NCBI GenBank assembly: GCA_018389105.1
Contig: JACATO010000309.1
Coordinates: 1,116,001-1,180,000, forward strand
Length of the DNA: 64,000 nucleotides
Source of the DNA: Nautilus pompilius
Lineage: Eukaryota; Mollusca; Cephalopoda; Nautilida; Nautilidae
Direction: 5' to 3'
The position numbers and the translations under genes are program-made. Below the pieces are notes generated by a model. The model ran no database searches. It was given only the letters and a program-made list of their open reading frames with translations, and was not told the DNA's origin. Below, in pieces: positions 60,201-64,000 of the stretch. Position 1 is the first letter of the stretch. Every line of letters starts with the position of its first letter.

Positions 60201-63200
60201 TGGAAGAAAAATTATTTGAAATTGTGCCAGATTAGATTTCCATAAGAAAACAGATTCTTAGTTACATTATGTTACTGCCAGTATTCTGCTACCGCTGAAA
60301 TGGAACAAATGCTTAGGTTGATATTGAAAAAAAAAAAGATTCTTCATTTTCTATTACTATAGCACTACAGGAAGGCGATGTTTTTATCATGTTGCCTTTA
60401 TATAGAATGCAGTAATCCACAGATATTGCAATAGATATGAAGTTGCTACTGCTACAGGCATTCAGCAGCTACATTAGCAGACTTTGTTGTTATTTTTTTT
60501 TTACAGGAGGAATCGGCAAACTGATTGCTGCCTGATGGATTCCTGGTTGCTAATTTAGCTGAATCTCATATTTCTCTCCTATAAGCAGCCTAATTGATCT
60601 TATCTGATATCACATTAGGATCCTTAAAGGCCCATGAAAAAATGTTTTTGTTTTTTGTATTTTTATTTTCTAATTATGCTTATTAATTACATATTTAGTA
60701 AATTTTATTAAATTAGTTTCTGTTAACTTTTAAGAATTGTTTTCCAAAGATCTGATCAGAGTGACAATTTCTGGTTCGAGACATTTGACATTTTAGCAGG
60801 AGCATTATTCAGAAAATGTCTTTGTTAGTATGGTGAGTGCTTTGGATAAGTCAAATTACTGACTTCAAGTGGAGTAACAGTGTTGTTGATGATGAAGATG
60901 ATAAAAGAGAAAATCTATCCTTATCAGTTTGAGCCAAATAAAATATCTGATAAAAGCTCCATTGTAGAATGTCAGGATGACAATTATAATAAGTATGTTA
61001 TTTTTTTTTGATATTTTTCTTTAATACAATTTAAATATTTTAAAAAATAAATCTAAAAAAATTGGTTGGGATACAGCAGTGTGCAGGAAATGCATGCATT
61101 GGTCACCAGCTGAATAGCATGTGAGAGAAGAGACAGTAGAAACTTCCATGTGGATCTGCAACCCCTGTAACCAAGGGAGTGAGCGAAGAATTGATTTGAA
61201 TCAGTATTTTTGGTTAATTGAAAAAATTTATTAGTAGTAGTGCATTTCAAGGTGATAAAAACTTAGATTCAATTATATAATATAAACTGATCACAAAAAA
61301 GTAGTATTATACCCCATTCCCTTTATAAAATATTGCAAAGAGGGTTGTTTTAATATACAATGAACTGATAACAGCTTAATTTACTTTAATTTGAAAAAAA
61401 TATATATAATATGAAGACTTAATAAAGAAAGCGGGCTTACATTATTATCAGGAAAATAGAAAAAAACTTTAATTTATTACTTTTTTTACTATGAATTGGA
61501 TAGTAATACATTAGTTATAATATTATTTTTATATAATGTGGTGGTCTGTTTTGAACTGCAATTATAATGAAATGCTTTTATTTGCTATAATTTGTTTTTG
61601 TTTCTTTATAGAATGACAGGGAAAAAAACCAGTAATTATGAGTTGTAGAAAATGGTACATATTAGACTTCAGTGAACCATATTAAAAATTTGGTCATTTA
61701 AAATTTGTTTATGCATTCTGCAACCATGCAACACTCATCCATAATTTTCATCAAACATTGTGATTTAGTTTAGCGGCTTTACTGATATTTGTCTTTGATA
61801 AAACAACATATTCAGTTTTCTTTCCAAAGCAAAATGAAGGCAAGTCATCTTTTCTCCTAATAAATTTTTGAATAATCAAGATTAAACTAAATGCCATTTA
61901 TAAACAAGTAATTTTCTTTTTAGGAAAAAAATTATATTTTATTGCCGTGGATGTTTAATTTCAAACTGCTACAGCTAGTTGTTTACCATATTATGTTATG
62001 CATGTAAACCATTGTTAACATGGGTAATGAGCAAGAGTTTTATGATTGAATAATTACATTCACTGAAGTTTTATAAATGAATAATAAATATCTCATGTAC
62101 TCCTGTTCAAAGTGGCTAAGTTATGTTAATTTTTGCATTTAGAAAGCATGATTCAGTCAATTTTTATAATTGAGACTTTCATAGATTAAACCATTGCAGC
62201 TGCAAATTTATTCGTAATATTAAAATTTTTATGCAACATGGGAATGTTTTGATGGCTACTTTACCCAAATGGCACAGAGATGACAATTGATGTTTGTACT
62301 TGAAATATTTTTTGACACAACAGATTGAAAATGGAGAGGCTGGACAAAATCCATAATTTAAAGTTTTTTCTTGCAATTTTTGCAGTTCCATACTATTAAA
62401 GCAATGAATATCTACAGGATTATCTAGAAAAGTTATCTTTTTCTCAGTTACTTATAAACAGTAAAGGAAGTTTAATAGAATAGTATTAATATACAACCTA
62501 TTTACAGTTTTTTTGCATTTTTATTTGCATGTAAATATTTGTTGTAGAAGTACAATATTCCTTTCTATGCACATTTAACTTATTGACATCTTCCAGTCCA
62601 TGTGTGAAAAGAGTGTTTAATATGTGACAACTGGCAGCTCTTACACTACCAACTCACTTATGCAACCAGGTGTTTGCATGCAATTTGTGAACAGCAATAT
62701 TTGATTTTGATGGGTAATCATTATTTTAATTGTCACAATCATTTGTTGTTGATACATTTTTTTTTTTTTTATTAAATGACGCACTTTCCATTGCTTTTGG
62801 AGCTCATAGGAATACCATCTGATATTAGTGAATCTCTGTGCTTATTTAATACCATGATCATAGTCTTGTGGAAAAAATTTCTTAGGCTAGAAAGAAAATC
62901 ACCTCATCGATTAATCATTGAAAATAGTGTGTAGACTTAAATTTATTTAAGAATTTAAAAACTTAGTTTTATTTATCTATGAACATTATCTCTTAAATCT
63001 AAACAAAAAACAACCTAGATATAACTCATTGATTTAACTTTGGAGTTTGGTGCAACTTAGAATGATTTTTTTTTATTGTCCTCCATGACAAAAAAAATAT
63101 TATTTTGATTGTAGATGGATAATTACTGATTTTTAAAAAGTAGAAACAAAATAATATTTTTTTGTAGTAAACCAATCTATATATTAAAGTCTGACAAAAA

Positions 63201-63888
63201 AATATTAACAATTTTTGTGTAAGGTAAAAAATATATATAATCACTTAAGATTAGAATCAACAAGGATAGATAATGTTCATTTTAAAATTATTTTGTGTTC
63301 AAGAAGTCTTGTGTACATGATTTTAAAGAGTTGCAGAAACCTGATGTTAGGCTTATTTTATACCTCAAGTTAGATACTAGCACATACATTTACAGTTTTT
63401 ATAACTTATTTTAGTATATAATTCTTAAAACATTTTTTGTCACTTTTGATATTATATGTACACTTACAGCCTATACAGTAAAGTAACTTGAGATCACCAT
63501 TTATTTCACTGTAGCTGCATTATGTAAAAATTCTTTCTGTTTTAACAAATGTTTTCTCAAAGCAGGTGGGCTTTCAGTAAAGACATTTTTGATATACACA
63601 GTTAAAGCAACCTTCAAAGTTCTCATCATAAGTGTCCTTTATTACACTGTCTGACAATGCTTTCACAACTCATATGTAAGCCTAAAACCTAATTTTTGTA
63701 CTTAATTGTATAGTACTTTTATCATGACATGAGCTCATGTCTGCTGCAGGAGCTGTTGATTAAATGTCATGGCTTACACTTATTTTATATCCTGTTTGAA
63801 GTCTCTTTGTTTTTTGCAAAATTGGTTTTTCCCTTTTTCTTTTGGCATCCAGTTTAGGGAAATTTGCTTCTGCTCTGTTGTATCATAC
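57265..63888. other. AT-rich non-coding stretch
   Basis: Would hold the 3' UTR of the plus-strand gene at its start if the terminal exon at 57219 is right. Otherwise no features apart from a G10 run near 59965 and A/T runs. Open frames 58001-58219, 61053-61250 and 62179-62391 have random-looking composition. Confidence 0.45.
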
Positions 63889-64000
63889 ACCAGTCTCTAA
63901 CAGGGAGATAACCTTGATACTACACTCTTTCATCAATGTTGTCTGCTAGAGAGAATTACTTATCCTGTGCCCTGAGGGGCTTGGCATTCTGACTTCTGCA
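63889..64000 (-). mobile_element. Second SINE family, copy 2, cut by window end
   Basis: ACCAGTCTCTAACAGGGAGA (63889-63908) and GAGGGGCTTGGCATTCTGAC (near 63973-63992) match blocks of the copy at 53864-54130 in the same order and orientation. Its pol III head lies beyond the window. Confidence 0.6.

Noticed and set aside
60507-60558. Alternative terminal exon after a T-rich acceptor (stop TAG at 60556-60558)
   Set aside because: Phase-compatible with the exon at 54858-54932, but the peptide is less protein-like and the acceptor at 57218 is stronger and nearer.
60760-60800. B-box-like GGTTCGAGACA as a SINE or tRNA
   Set aside because: No A box or cloverleaf around it.
1-64000. Bacterial or viral system (operons, CRISPR, defence genes, endogenous virus)
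   Set aside because: No long gene-dense frames, ribosome-binding-site patterns, spaced direct repeats or capsid/polymerase cores were seen. Everything long enough to judge is animal-type exon or transposon.

Overview
The window is AT-rich, gene-poor metazoan DNA with very long non-coding stretches, GT/AG splice signals, long A/T runs, many microsatellites, tRNA-derived SINEs and decayed mariner, pogo and Tigger transposons. No bacterial-style gene packing, operon, rRNA, CRISPR array or virus was seen. Repeat content and style (huge introns, compound GT/GA/CA microsatellites, SINEs with intact pol III boxes) suggest a lophotrochozoan, most likely a mollusc and perhaps a coleoid cephalopod. The organism call is inference.

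Layout. 1-3980: almost featureless, with one transposon scrap near 2.1-2.35 kb. 3990-4613: a CpG-rich island with a CCAAT box, followed by a well-formed plus-strand coding exon (49 codons from a strong-context ATG, then CAA|GTAAGT). 4693-4921: a 3-copy minisatellite just after that donor. 8572-9678: an internally deleted mariner with intact TIRs and TA duplications. 12202-14411: a pogo-like element with a broken CENP-B-type transposase. 18111-18397: a complete tRNA-derived SINE with 10-bp target duplications. 20186-20274: a likely plus-strand exon. 21.3-23.3 kb: a pile of minus-strand transposon debris (Tc1-like scrap, a 1.33-kb mariner, LINE reverse-transcriptase scrap). 29339-29415: a near-perfect 26-bp-stem hairpin. 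36106-36840 or 36881: the minus-strand terminal exon of a single-pass membrane protein (FN3 domain, transmembrane helix, His-rich tail). 47.4-49.0 kb: a Tigger-type pseudogene. 53.86-54.13 kb and 63.89 kb to the window end: two copies of a second SINE family. 54858-54932 and 57219-57264: further candidate plus-strand exons.

Two host genes can be argued for. One runs on the plus strand from the CpG island; candidate exons at 4.5, 20.2, 44.2, 54.9 and 57.2 kb are mutually phase-compatible, but one linking exon between 4.6 and 20.2 kb is unresolved and I do not recognise the protein. The other is the minus-strand FN3/TM gene, of which only the last exon is visible; it would lie inside an intron of the plus-strand gene. 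Everything else is intronic or intergenic sequence and mobile-element debris. I did not find a clearly new biological system. The best candidates for novelty are the 29.3-kb hairpin (possible microRNA), the unidentified plus-strand gene, and the reading-frame problem at the start of the FN3 exon.
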